Assembly: GCA_010093685.1 (NCBI GenBank) | Contig: MU006216.1 | Location: forward strand, 695,065 to 759,064 | Source: Ophiobolus disseminans | Taxonomy: Eukaryota; Ascomycota; Dothideomycetes; Pleosporales; Phaeosphaeriaceae | Length of the DNA: 64,000 nt | Direction of reading: 5' to 3' | Program-made: the position numbers and the translations under genes | The notes under the pieces: generated by a model | Databases searched by the model: none | Told to the model about the DNA's origin: nothing | Seen by the model: only the letters and a program-made list of their open reading frames with translations | Shown here: positions 1 through 10,669 of the stretch, piece after piece | How the letters are laid out: the number at the start of each line of letters is the position of its first letter | Position numbering within the stretch: the stretch's first letter is position 1

Positions 1-928
1 AAGACGAAGACGTATAGGGCGGTGTTCGCGCCACGAGGAGAAGCGAACCGAAGAAAAATTGAAGAAAACGCTGTGCAGTACCTAAGCCTTGGATAGTGTC
101 GTCGCTAATGAGAACGTCGCCCTCGGGATTCACTTTCATCGTCGCAGAAAAGTAGGACATGACCGCATGGAGATTAGGCCCGCTGACCGGTATGAATAGA
201 AGAAAGTCCCTGTTGGTGGTCAGTCATGCTTCTTCGACGTTTGACTCAGTCCGTGACCAGGGTTCGCAAGCTCTGGTGGACCAGATCTGGAGCTGGCAAT
301 CTGCGTTTGAATGCAGTTACAACCGGCTTCAAGTCTCCGTGTGTCCAAAGCTGCGGCCTATAGCCACCTCGAGTCCAAGATTCTCTATGGTAAACATACC
401 GCCATTCTTCAAAAGTAATGGTCCCGTCATTATTCGTGTCCACTTTGGTGAAGAAGACGTCCAAGTTGCTGTTGGGAACCGCCATCCCAGCACGACTCAG
501 TGCGGCGCGTAACTCTGATTTTGAGATCTTGCCGTCGCCGTTGTGGTCGATGCTCTTGAATAGATGTAGGAGCTCCTTTTCGGTCTCCTCGACGAATATT
601 CGGAACTCTGGGCAACCACATGTCAGCGGGCTGTCGTCTGTGTGGTGCAACTACCATTGACTAAGCTGACCATTGTATGATATCTGCCCGTTCCCGTCGG
701 TATCAACAGCCTTCATCACCTCGTCCAGGAGCTGATCGGCATTTTTTAGAGCTGCAGTATCCTCTTAGCCAGCGATGTGTATGCGGTCAAGTCGAGCCTA
801 CGGTGGTCCAGCTTGCGCAGCCCCTTCTTTAGGGCTGGCAGATCCAAGTGGCCCTGCTTGCGCGTGTCGAGCGTCGCCCACAGCTCGTCTACCCGTGCGT
901 CGGCGACGCTTCCGCTATGCGTGTCCAT
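1..928 (-). CDS. SAL1: Calcium-regulated mitochondrial ATP-Mg/Pi carrier, N-terminal EF-hand part (truncated by window edge)
   Basis: Five-prime part of a SCaMC/SAL1-type inner-membrane carrier, a family that exchanges ATP-Mg for phosphate under control of cytosolic Ca2+ sensed by N-terminal EF-hands. Exons read as 928-802, 751-671, 607-400 and 209-82; the joins keep frame and each intron has GT..AG. The start is the ATG at 928 (MDTHSGSVADARVDELW). Four EF-hand units follow. The first loop (DTRKQGHLDLPA) is degenerate; loops DTDGNGQISYNE, DHNGDGKISKSE and DTNNDGTITFEE look able to bind Ca2+. The linker with FLLFIP and VNPEGDVLISDDTIQGLG is typical of fungal SAL1 homologues. The six transmembrane carrier repeats lie beyond base 1. 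Family assignment is secure; whether the downstream part is intact cannot be seen. Confidence 0.9.
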
Positions 929-1393
929 TGTGGCCGTTATCTGCGGTGTATCATGGCTGTGGGTCGCGGTGCGCGAGGTATGACGACACTCGAAGCTGGC
1001 CGAGGTGCGACACGGAAGGAATGGCTGAGAGTGAATGGGAGGCTCATGGGACTGGACGTGGGGTATGAGGTCAGAGGTCAAGCTTGGAGGGCTCTGCCGA
1101 AAAAAGCCTAGTGACGTTGGCTGCCAGCATCACCGAGGGAGAACAACGACCAGCTTTTGCCGACGCATGATTGGCGCTGCACTTCACACCCCACATCACA
1201 ACAGTTTCACAATGGACAACCCCAACGAAAAGGGCATGCACGAGGATGTGGGATGACTGCGCTGGTGATGAATTAGGCTAAGCAATTGACTATTCCAAAC
1301 AGCCCTCTTCTCCATGAGTTTGCATTCGTAAACAGACTACCATAGTTTTCAAAACTCTCCGCAAATATGCCCCTTCAAACAACTCTTCCAATC
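929..1393. other. Spacer: carrier promoter and P450 3' end
   Basis: Holds the upstream region of the minus-strand carrier gene and the 3' flank of the P450. Short ORFs here lack splice or family support. No repeat or recognisable element seen. Confidence 0.6.
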
Positions 1394-3170
1394 CTACTCG
1401 ACAAGACTACATCGAAGCCTAATCTTCTCGGGATGCCTCATCCTCAAAAGCATCTGGAAGTCGCTGTCCTCGGTAACGCGGCGCACACGCCTCGCAACAT
1501 CATCACTGGACTCCTTTCCGTCTGAAACAACAGCTAGACGGCTGCCGTGCAACAAGCACGCCACGACAGCAACAAACTCCACCTGCGAGAACTTGATACC
1601 TAGGCATATCTGCGGCCCATCCGACCACGGATAGAACGTGCCTTTCGGAGGTACTAAGAGAGTCTCAGTCGCCGAGCCCGGCCCTACCTCGATCCAGCGC
1701 GAGGGCTTCCAAGTCAACGGATCCGGCCAGTAGTCTGGGTGCGTATGTGTTGCAAGGACGCTTGGGCTGATACCGGCAAACGGGGGGATGATGATGTCAC
1801 GGTTGCCAACTCGCAGGCCTGTAGGTTGCGTGTTTGTCCATTTGGGCAACGCTAGGATGGGAGGGTAGAGTCGAAGAATTTCGTGCTGGGGTATAGATTA
1901 GCTCAGAGGATATTCGGAGACTGGATGGGCGTACTAGTACGGCGCGACATCTTATCAACCGTGGAAACAGTACGGTGTAATTCCAGTCCTCGACGGCCAC
2001 GCCTTTCGTTACTTGATGAATTTCTTCTCCCACCCAGTTCTGGATCTCCGGGTACGCCGCAAGCAAAAGCATAGCGAATGCGAGTGTGTTGGCTGTAGTG
2101 TCATGTCCCGCAAAATTGACGACGAAAATGTTGCCGAATATTTCGTCTACAGAGAGTCCTTTCATTCCAGTCGAAGCTGCATGTTCATTTTCGTGAGTAT
2201 CAAGAGCTCTGACTAACGATGTCATCAAGCTTCCACTTCCTTTCTCTCCTCTGTTCATCATTTCTTTCTCTTCCTCTAGCATGCGCATCATGTGCTGCTT
2301 GAAGTCAGCTGCCGCCTTGCCGAGAGTGTGAAGTTTGTGGGGCAGCCATGAGTATCGGAGGTACTGGCGAGGGATAAGCATGAGCAAGATGACATTATCC
2401 AGGACAATCTGAAGTGCATCGCGATATGAGTATGTGCTTGTCTCCAAGACTTCCTCCGAAGAGTTCTGAAAGTCGAATGACCGTCGAAAGCCACTAGCAG
2501 CCATGACATTCAGGGACAGAGTACGGGTGTCCGTCGCCGTGCTATGGAAACCCGCTTGGTGGTTGTTCCCTTTCGTCCAAACTTCCATTAAGCCTTGTGT
2601 CTGACGGATGGATTCAGCCCACACAAATGACATGGCCCCTTCATTGAATGGCGTTGCCAAAATCTTTCGATGTCTTGGCCAGTTTGCCTGATCCGCCGAC
2701 GCGATGGTCGGACCGTAGACCTCCAGGAGTTCTACACCTAGTTAGCTACCTTCCTCAAGATCCAGGTGCACACTCTTACTATACATCTTGCTCGGCCGAA
2801 CGAAGTCATTGCGCCTCGCGAAAACATCGTGTACAGCTTCAGGGTCACACATTAAGATGTGGATATCGCAAGGCGTAACGAGCGCCCACATTGGCCCATA
2901 CCGAAGATGCGAGCTCGCTTTGTCCTTGAAATACCATCCTCGGCGGGCGTGGCGCGTCCAGCCAGGTAAGTACGGGACTACCAATGGAACATGGTCGATC
3001 ACATTCCAGACGTGCGACTCGAAGACCTGGAAGAAGATGTTGAGAGGGTCGATGGGAAGGCGAACTAGTGGTATTCCCATTGACGACGCACGGCGATAAT
3101 TCACCTCGAGAGCAACCAGACTCCAGGTAAGATACAAGAGGGTAAACCCGAGAACTAGTTCGAGAATCAT
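1394..3170 (-). CDS. Cytochrome P450 monooxygenase
   Basis: Membrane-anchored haem monooxygenase of about 561 residues, encoded by exons 3170-2780, 2737-1935 and 1885-1394. An N-terminal hydrophobic segment (MILELVLGFTLLYLTW) would anchor it in the ER. The I-helix oxygen-binding motif is AGHDTT. The K-helix ExxR motif is EILR, and it only appears when the 49-nt intron at 1934-1886 is removed, which supports that splice. The haem-ligand loop is FYPWSDGPQICLG with the Cys ligand; Gln replaces the usual Arg, as in several fungal P450 families. No biosynthetic backbone gene is adjacent, so a secondary-metabolite role is not indicated. Substrate unknown. It is transcribed away from cyclin C. Confidence 0.92.
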
Positions 3171-4235
3171 CTTGTGCGACTTACATCAGTTGAGTAATTT
3201 CGAAGAGTGAGGGCTTAAGTACCACAGTTGGCCGTAAGGTTGAGGGTATCGATTGCGCAAATACCAGTGTAGGTAATAATGTTCTAGAGCAGCAAGTGAG
3301 AATGAAGCTATTACTGTGCCGCCAACATGCATGCCGTTATTGCACGCCTAATCTGCGCCTCCTTGAGCAGGGGTGCACTATACACGAAGTAACGGCATTC
3401 GCAATGAAATTGACTTGAACAAAGAGATGGTTGTTCATGCGCTCGAGCGGTTTTCAGGTTACCTCCAGGTCAGATGTTTGTACTGTGTAACGTTGCTGGT
3501 ATATCCAATCTCGTTGGTTGCCATTCCCCCTCTCGTGTGCACTGTGCATGGTATTGTGGCTAGTGAGAGACATTCCAGACTTAGCCTTTTAGTCATAGTT
3601 GATCTATATCGAGAGACTGCATGTCGATTAGAAGGATATCGAAATCGAAGGGAACTGCAAATGCTTGTTGTAGTCCATGCATAGCAGAGTGAATATCAGA
3701 CTTGTGTACTGCCTGACCTTGGGATTGACCGACGTAGTCGAAGACCCATCCGCAATTTCTGTATTTGAGGGTGTTGTTTTTGTACACCATGATGGGATTA
3801 CGTGGAGACTCAAAGCACTCGTAGATGTATGCTAGCTAAAGTGTGATGTCGGAGCCGGTCCACAACGCCGATCTTTAGCGCCTGGAGCTAACGACCCTTA
3901 GCTCGACTGTCAACCCCTTCCATGACCTGCACCTACTATTCTACACAACACGAAGATTGACCTGTCCGCAGCGTATTAACAGCCTCTGGAACTGCCCCTG
4001 TCGAAGTGGGGATATGAACACTCGTAACACCTAATTTCATGGTCCAGGACACTACCTCGATGCTGCCAAGACATTCCTAGGCTACACTCTTCCGGTTTGC
4101 CGTACCATACTGCAGGCACTTACACGAATTTCTGCTCTCTACATATTCTCTGCTTGTAGACGATTTGGTGGAGACTAGTCAAAATCATTCAACTCATCAC
4201 GTGTCAGTTACCTTCACCAATAACGCGATATCAGC
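3171..4235. promoter_or_regulatory. Divergent spacer between P450 and cyclin C
   Basis: About 1.07 kb carrying both promoters. A CCAAT sequence sits at 4217-4221, only 15 bases before the cyclin C ATG, so it is more likely 5' UTR than a functional box. Small minus-strand ORFs at 3593-3813 have no support. Nothing else recognised. Confidence 0.5.
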
Positions 4236-5210
4236 ATGGCGTCCAATTACTGGGAGTCAACACAACGCAAGTTCTGGACGTTCACCAAGCAGCAGCTCGC
4301 AGTTGAACGAAAGAAGATTGAAGAGTCGGAACGTAACTTGGTAAACCTCTATCCTCTGCCGGACAGGAGACATCTGAGCATCTACTTCTATCACCGTAAG
4401 AGTACCAGTTGCTGGGCTGTACTGGGCTAACGAACTCAGAACTTTCTAAAATGGCAAGACCACTGGGTGTCCGTCAACAAGCGCTAGCCACAGCTCAGGT
4501 CTACGTTCGGCGGTTCTACGCCAAGATTGAGATTCGAAGGACCAACCCGGCGCTTGTGCTCGCTACTGCTCTTTACCTGGCCTGCAAGATGGAGGAATGC
4601 CCGCAGCACATAAGATTGGTACTGGCAGAAGCCCGGCACTGCTGGGGTAAGTGTACATTGAGTGACTGCTGGGTGTGGCTAACGGAGGACAGACACCTCC
4701 TTCAACGACATTTCAAAGATCGGAGAATGCGAGTTTACTCTCATATCTGAGATGAACTCCCAACTCATCATACACCACCCGTATCGCAGCCTTGCAGAGC
4801 TGCAAACCCAGTTCCAGCTCACGCAGGAAGAGAACGCTCTGGCATGGTCCATCATCAACGACCACTATCTCACAGATCTTCCACTCCTCCACGCACCTCA
4901 TGTGATTGCCATCACAGCCATGTTCCTCGCCGTCGTGCTCAAGCCGACACAAGGCGGACTCCAGGTAAATGCAGCAGGTATGACCAACGCGCTTCAAGCC
5001 CTAGGCAGCGCGCGCGGCGGGCCTCAAGGCACCCAGAACAGAGTCCAAAAGCTGGTGGACTGGCTTGCGGAGAGCACAGTCGACATGGAGGCGGTGGTCG
5101 AGTGCACGCAAGAGCTCATATCGCTCTACGAGGTCTGGGAGTCTTACACCGATAAGACGTGCAAAGATCAGATTGCAAAATTCGTCAAAGCACGAGGCCT
5201 GGACAAGTGA
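4236..5210 (+). CDS. SSN8: Cyclin C, Mediator kinase-module cyclin (SSN8 family)
   Basis: Cyclin partner of the Srb10/Cdk8 kinase in the CDK8 module of Mediator, acting in the nucleus on RNA polymerase II transcription. Exons 4236-4395, 4440-4646 and 4693-5210 give about 294 residues. The N-terminus MASNYWESTQRKFWTFTKQQ is diagnostic of cyclin C. The first cyclin box contains RRFYAKIEIRRTNPALVLATALYLACKMEE (split here only by description: residues near 75-105), and the second box starts near residue 150 with LIIHHPYRSL. Both introns are 44-46 nt with GTAAG donors and keep frame. The C-terminus (FVKARGLDK) is short, without a long tail. Identification is by family-typical sequence across the whole length. 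Confidence 0.95.
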
Positions 5211-7137
5211 GCGGTGGCTTCGGACTTCGACTGCCCCTGCTGATAAGGCTGGGTATGATCTCATAGGCGAGATCAGGCTACACACGTTCAAAGAAACGAC
5301 TCGGTTCATGTCCAGTGGGACTCGACATTGGCAAACAGCATTGACAGACGCCATGTCTGCGATGGTGTTGGCTGTTGGCGAAACATATCAGGCATTCATC
5401 CGACATCGCTGAGCCATCGTGCACTGTCGGGCTGCGCCACGGGCCACAAGGATGGAGAGACAAGCAACCACTGTGCCACCCTTTCCCCAACAGTAATATC
5501 AATGCTTGTCAAGGGTGGTCAGCACTTAGAATAGTAAGCAGCCTTATGCCACACACTTTCGTCGCCCACCCATGCTGCAGACCGAGCGGTGTTCACGTAG
5601 ATTAAGACATCCCGCGCACTCAACATCGCGCAGCTCCTTAGTGGGGAGATACCAGAGTGAGGGTGTTTGGAGCGGAGAAATGATCGTTCATGCGATGCGC
5701 TTGGCGGTGTTCCAGGCTGTTTACGATGCGTGGACTGAGCGCATTCAACGTCGAAGTTTGCCCGATCACACGGCCTGCTCGACTTCTTCACGCATCACGA
5801 ACATGCAGATCGGGGCAAGCACAAGCGACGCCGTGTGGGTGGCATGTTGATCTCCAGATTGCGCATCACAAGTGTCGAGCTTCAATCAGGATAGGCAGCG
5901 GCAGGCGGGGCATGTCGGGTCAGCTAAATTTGGCGCCGCCGTCGCCATTTCCCATTGGCCGCGGCTGCATTGTGTTCCTTGCGGCTGGTTCGAAACGTCA
6001 CACGGAGAAAGGCCGGGCGCCCACGGGACGCTGGGGACGCCGCACACCAAACACAACAAGCGTCTAGACGTCTGTGGTTGACGACCTGAACGGTGCCATG
6101 GAGGCCCCGAGTTTGGGAGCCGCTGGGTTGCGACATCAACCACAGAATGAGCGTGGTGGGCATTCCAGACGCGGCGGGGCTGGCGCAGGGCATCCTCCCG
6201 CCACCGCCAGCCGACCGAGGAACGCTCAACCACAGTGCTGGCTGGCAACAGGGACTCGTGGCAGTGCCCTGGGCGGCTTCTAGCGTTCCAGGAAACAGCT
6301 TCGAGGGCACGTCCAGAGGAGGCTCGGGATCCCGCTTGCGCTGCTGCCGCGCATCATGTGCAGTCGGGACGCTGTTGTGGTTAGGCGGGCAAGTCGAGCG
6401 TGCATTCCCCTGGCTACGCAGCGCAGGCGGCCTGCAGCAAGCAGCGGTCAAGGCGAGGTGCTTGGGGGTCACCAGGCTGTGAGCTGTCTGCCAGGGCTAG
6501 CGGGTCAAGCGTGGTTTGATAATGCGCCGCCTGTTCGGCGGCCTCACTGGGCGTGCGCGCACTCGAGCAGCAGATACACAGACTGGCCTCGCATGGGCGT
6601 CGCGGTGGACAAGGCGGCTGTTGATGCTCGCGGTGCCAGTCGGCGATCGCTGGCCCACGACAACGCAGCGTTGGAAGTGGAAGCGCTCGACAGAGCAGCC
6701 CTTGAGGATGCACCGACTCCCGCTAGCCCGCAACGGGCCTCGGTGGTGGCAATGTGCGTGTCTTGACACCAATGGGCGCAGATTGGACCCACTCGCAGGC
6801 CCGTGCGCCAGGCCGGGAAGGTGCGACTGTGCTGACCAGCCTGGGGGCGCCGTCCTTTTCATCCCTCCCAACCCTCCCATCCTCTTCGCTCCGCACACAA
6901 GCAACCCAGCATCCATCTCCTCCGCCTCGCACCCCGCCGCCTCTAGTTAATACTCACCGCGCCCGCCCGCCGTCCGACTGCCTCTGCAGCTGCACCGACT
7001 CTGCGACACCTTATCAGACGAATCGCACCCCTTTGTTTCGCCTTTGTTGTCATCGCGCGGCCGTCGTCTCCCGACCCGACCCCACCCTCACCACAACCAC
7101 CATTCCATCCCAAATACCATCAGCATAAACCGTAATC
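5211..7137. promoter_or_regulatory. Long GC-rich spacer and leader upstream of the 7.1-kb gene
   Basis: About 1.9 kb. The last 280 bases (about 6850-7137) are strongly pyrimidine-rich in the coding sense, as in fungal promoters and 5' UTRs close to the start. Several overlapping ORFs of 100-180 codons on both strands (for example 5924-6472 and 6093-6482) look like GC-driven open frames; none has splice structure or a recognisable domain. Confidence 0.5.
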
Positions 7138-7785
7138 ATGTCGCAGTTCTTCAACTACGGCGGCCAGCACCAGCAGCCGCAGCACCTCAACGCCCACACG
7201 CACAACCACCACGGTGGCCGATCGCGGAGGGCGCCCCGGATCTCGGCCCAGCAGCACCAGAAGCAGTTCCGCCAAGTGCGCACGCCCAAGGAGTTCAACG
7301 TCGAGCCGCCCACGATGCTCGCCTTCAAGCGCGACTTCGAGGCCGCGCGCTCGTTCGACATCGAGGACGACGAGATGTTCTGCCCGTTCCACCTGCTCAC
7401 CGAGGATGATGTAAGTTGCTTGGCTCGCGATGTTCGCCACCCGCCGACGTCTTCGGCGCTGACACTCGACGAACAGCTCCAGTCCATCCACTCCTCTGGT
7501 TCTGATCGCTCGTCGCTCTCGAGTGGCTCTCCCGAACAGTCGCCTCTGCAGCACCAACTCCAGCCCACCCCGTCTTTTGTACTGTCCTCTGCACCGAACC
7601 CGTACACACCCGCCGGATTCCAGCATAACAACTCGGCGCAAACTAAACTCCACCAGCCACTAGCCCAGCGCACCCGCAATGCCATCCCGATCGTCGACCC
7701 GTCGACACGAGCTGTTGCCAGCCCACCTCCCTCTATCTCGCCCAACCGACAGATGCAGCAACAGTTCATGTCGCGACGCTGGTAA
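7138..7785 (+). CDS. Q/H-rich protein of unknown function
   Basis: Not recognised as a named family. Exons 7138-7410 and 7477-7785 encode about 193 residues. The 66-nt intron (GTAAGT..CAG) is a multiple of three and has no stop, so the unspliced frame stays open and would add 22 residues. The N-terminus is rich in Gln, His and Asn (FFNYGGQHQQPQHL). A compact, acidic central segment follows: LAFKRDFEAARSFDIEDDEM, then FCPFHLLTEDD joined to LQSIHSSGSDRSSLSSGS. The C-terminal half is Ser/Pro/Gln-rich and probably disordered. The central block looks like the conserved part. No signal peptide or membrane segment. It could be a regulatory or cell-cycle protein with phospho-sites, but that is speculation. 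Confidence 0.8.
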   Translation: MSQFFNYGGQHQQPQHLNAHTHNHHGGRSRRAPRISAQQHQKQFRQVRTPKEFNVEPPTMLAFKRDFEAARSFDIEDDEMFCPFHLLTEDDVSCLARDVRHPPTSSALTLDEQLQSIHSSGSDRSSLSSGSPEQSPLQHQLQPTPSFVLSSAPNPYTPAGFQHNNSAQTKLHQPLAQRTRNAIPIVDPSTRAVASPPPSISPNRQMQQQFMSRRW

Positions 7786-9401
7786 GAGCCTCGCAGGCTC
7801 GAGGCCAGGCGTTGTGTTCGGTGTGCATCGCGGCGTCTCCCGTCGCTAGGCTAGTGGCTACCCTTTTGGATCTAATTACCTTCTCCCTGATATCCTCTGG
7901 AGGATCATACGACATACTATCGACTCTCCCCTGTACAAATCTACGATATCTCATTCGACATCTTGGGTATACCACTCGACTCGGCGACGGCGTTGCACTG
8001 AAACGAAAACATTACTATCGAATAGAACGCATTGGTCTCTTGCTTTTGAGCGCTAACGCATTCACGGCGGCTTGCACATAACGGTGTTTTTGGGTCGCAT
8101 TCTGGTCATCATCAGCGTTCTAAAGACTTGAAAATTCTTGGTTACAGAATCGGTGTTCTGTAGCGTTGCTGTCTTACATTATCGTCACCCGGCAGCCTTC
8201 GCGCGCCACTACAAAGGGTAGATTTCTTATGTGCGGTTAGTCATTGGTTTCTGCGGTCGGTATATACCATTGGGGCGCGATTTCGAAGGTGGTGTCAATC
8301 GGTACTGGATGCATGCGTCGGCTTGTCTATCAATATCTGTACGACGCTGGGATGATTCTACGCAGTCAATCGGCGCAGGATTCTCGTTGGTTTCGTTTCC
8401 ATTGTATGAGGATTTACACGACCCCGGCGATGAGGGCAATCTTTTCTGGGATATTTTGGTTCTATCTTTCCTTCGGGAGCTGTTCTCCTTATACATTACA
8501 CGCCTCATTCCGAGGGCAGTGAGTTATCTTAGGATACGAATCACAACTTATTCACATCATTGAAATGGTTTCGCCTGATTCAAGTGAGGTACAGGGAAGA
8601 CATGCACGTTTTCCAGGTCTAGCAATTCTACTTTCAGAGGGGAAACAATAACAATAACAGACCTCAGGGGCTGCATCGGGCGAAGAGGAGGTGCGGGGTA
8701 GAGCTTCGAAAGCGGTCTGAAGCAGACCAGTGTCTCACACGACTATGCGCTGCGCCGCCTCCGCCTCTCCTCCACAGTTTGTCCCTGCTCTCCCGTCCCA
8801 GCAAACATGCGCGGGGCGCAGAATGCAGGTACACACGTACAGGACAGGCACAGGCACAAGGCTGTGCTCAAAGCGGCCCATGGTTGCATTGCGCAAGGCC
8901 AGCAGAAGGGCGAAGCAACTGGGCGGAGCTTACCTGTACCCGAGGGCCACGTGCACGATGAAGCATCTGAACACATGGGAGATCTGTGGCACAGAACCCA
9001 TCTTGGCCCCAGGGCCAGTGCTTTGAAATGGCCGCACACCGAATGGACACTGGGGGCCGGCCCGGCCCAATTTCGTAATGGTGAGAGATTTCGGGCGTTG
9101 ACGTCATTTGCTCCAAACACGGCCACGGACACCATTTTCCCTCGGCATTGAGCGATAGTTTGCTAGGTGCAGTAGAAAATTGGCCCAGTATTGCTGAGCG
9201 CCAGATTCTTAGCATTACACAGACTTCATCAATCACTTAAAGACATCAATTGTCGACGACGAACACCGTTGCATACTCTGATCCACGGCCATAGCTCCGA
9301 AGCTCTTCTCAAGCTAAAGCAAGCCCCGCAAACCCTCGCATTTCGAACACGACACGACACATACAACAAGCTCGAACTTCACCGAAACACAACAAGTCGT
9401 C
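7786..9401. other. Spacer without a supported gene
   Basis: Presumed 3' UTR of the upstream gene, then the promoter of the small mitochondrial protein gene. ORFs such as 8231-8563 and 8743-9135 have no domain or splice support. No RNA gene or repeat seen. Confidence 0.5.
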
Positions 9402-9858
9402 ATGTCATCCATCCGAGTCCTCGCGGCACGCCGCTCTCCCTTCGTCTTCACGCAGCGCGCAGCCTTCAGCCAGTCAATAGTGCGCTGTGCTGGAAAGGAA
9501 TCGGCTCTTCGTATGTCTCCACGCAATTGCATGCACAAACACGTGCAATGGCCAATGCTAGAAATATAAAGGCTGATATAGATGCAGACAGCGAAGGCCG
9601 CGCCGAGGAGATCGAGAAGAAGAAGCAGGAGAACCTGCAGAAGCAGAAGGACGGAAAGGGCCACTGGGAGGAGCAGCTCGCATCCGACAGCGAGAGCGCT
9701 GTACGTCCATCCGCGAATACTTCAAACACATGTTATGTGCAAAAACAATTGCTAACGCACTGCATCAGGTCAAGGCGGACCGAAACGAGAGCGGCACGAG
9801 CACACAGGAGCAGATCAAGAAGCTGCAGGAGGAGGCCAAGAAAGTCGGAGGATCGTAA
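9402..9858 (+). CDS. Small mitochondrial protein, 103 residues
   Basis: Three exons (9402-9510, 9588-9700, 9769-9858) give 103 residues. The longer open frame that starts upstream at 9191 is in another frame and was rejected because the spliced product is continuous and coherent. The first 36 residues (MSSIRVLAARRSPFVFTQRA and on) are Arg/Ser/Ala-rich without acids, like a mitochondrial presequence. The mature part is highly charged and helical, with EIEKKKQENLQKQKDGKGHW followed by EEQLASDSES, then a second helix QIKKLQEEAKKVGGS. I believe this is a conserved fungal mitochondrial protein of unknown role. It superficially resembles the ATPase inhibitor IF1 in length and helicity, but I do not see the IF1 core motif. 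Confidence 0.8.
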
Positions 9859-10669
9859 AGGCGCATAAGCATGGCATGAAGCGTGTGCGAGCAGCTATGA
9901 CACTTGGCATCTGAGGAGGCGTGGGTTGACACGTCTGAAGTCATGTCGGATCCAATCTCCTACAGCATCAATTTATACACGATGAACACGACAGCATCTT
10001 TGCGCGCCGTAATTACATGCTAACGCTAATCATAAGCTTACTGCTGGCGACATTGTTGCGAATCAACACTTGGTAGGTCGAGACCCCACGTTGTGGAGAG
10101 GAGAGACTAGCCAGCTCATTCCGACTGTTAGACCCACATTGTACAGCAAAGTCGAATCCACAACGCGCATGCTTCACCGCAACCTGGCGACTTGATGCTA
10201 GTCATAGGGGCTGTTGGTCTCTCGGCCCGCATGGAAATCGAGTGGCTTTGACGTGGTAAAGGCTAAATTTACTCCCTCAGTCTCACAGTTACCAATGTCC
10301 TACCTCTCAAGCACTGAAGATACACAGGCCGTATTCGTTTCAAGTCCTAGCCCATGAAGTCGTCGCGAAATAGTTACAGACAGCCAAAAGCAAACACTCC
10401 AAGATCCCCTCGAGCGTCCATAGCGAGCCAATCTCGTTACTTCTAACGCTCAATGCCTTTTTCCCTCGACTCTTTTCAATCCATAAACCCCAGCGACGCA
10501 ATATTCCCCCAAAACACAACCTTCATATCTTCACCGTCCAACATCTCAATACGCTCACGCACACCCAACCCGTCGTCAATAGTCCGCGCTTGTACATTCG
10601 CACCAGAACGCATCAACGCCGCAAAGACTTCCACATATCCGCCTTCAACAGCACAATGCAGCGCATCCA
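9859..10669. other. Tail-to-tail spacer with a displaced ankyrin fragment
   Basis: Between the small mitochondrial gene and the ankyrin gene. From 10676 down to 10476 on the minus strand lies an open frame that continues ankyrin-like sequence (ALHCAVEGGYVEVFAALMRS) out of frame with the main ankyrin ORF. The rest is featureless. Confidence 0.6.

Noticed and set aside
1797..2660. P450 reading frame continuing past 1935 without splicing
   Set aside because: Read-through loses the ExxR motif; removing 1934-1886 restores EILRLYPP and joins the haem-binding exon in frame.
1394..3170. Secondary-metabolite cluster anchored on the P450
   Set aside because: Neighbours are a mitochondrial carrier and cyclin C; no synthase, tailoring or regulator genes nearby.
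5886..6766. Overlapping 100-180-codon ORFs on both strands upstream of the 7.1-kb gene
   Set aside because: GC-rich sequence opens several frames at once; no domain, intron structure or coding-like periodicity. Treated as leader/promoter.
9191..9868. 225-codon ORF spanning the small mitochondrial protein
   Set aside because: The true gene uses another frame from ATG 9402 with two introns that give a coherent 103-residue product with a targeting peptide.
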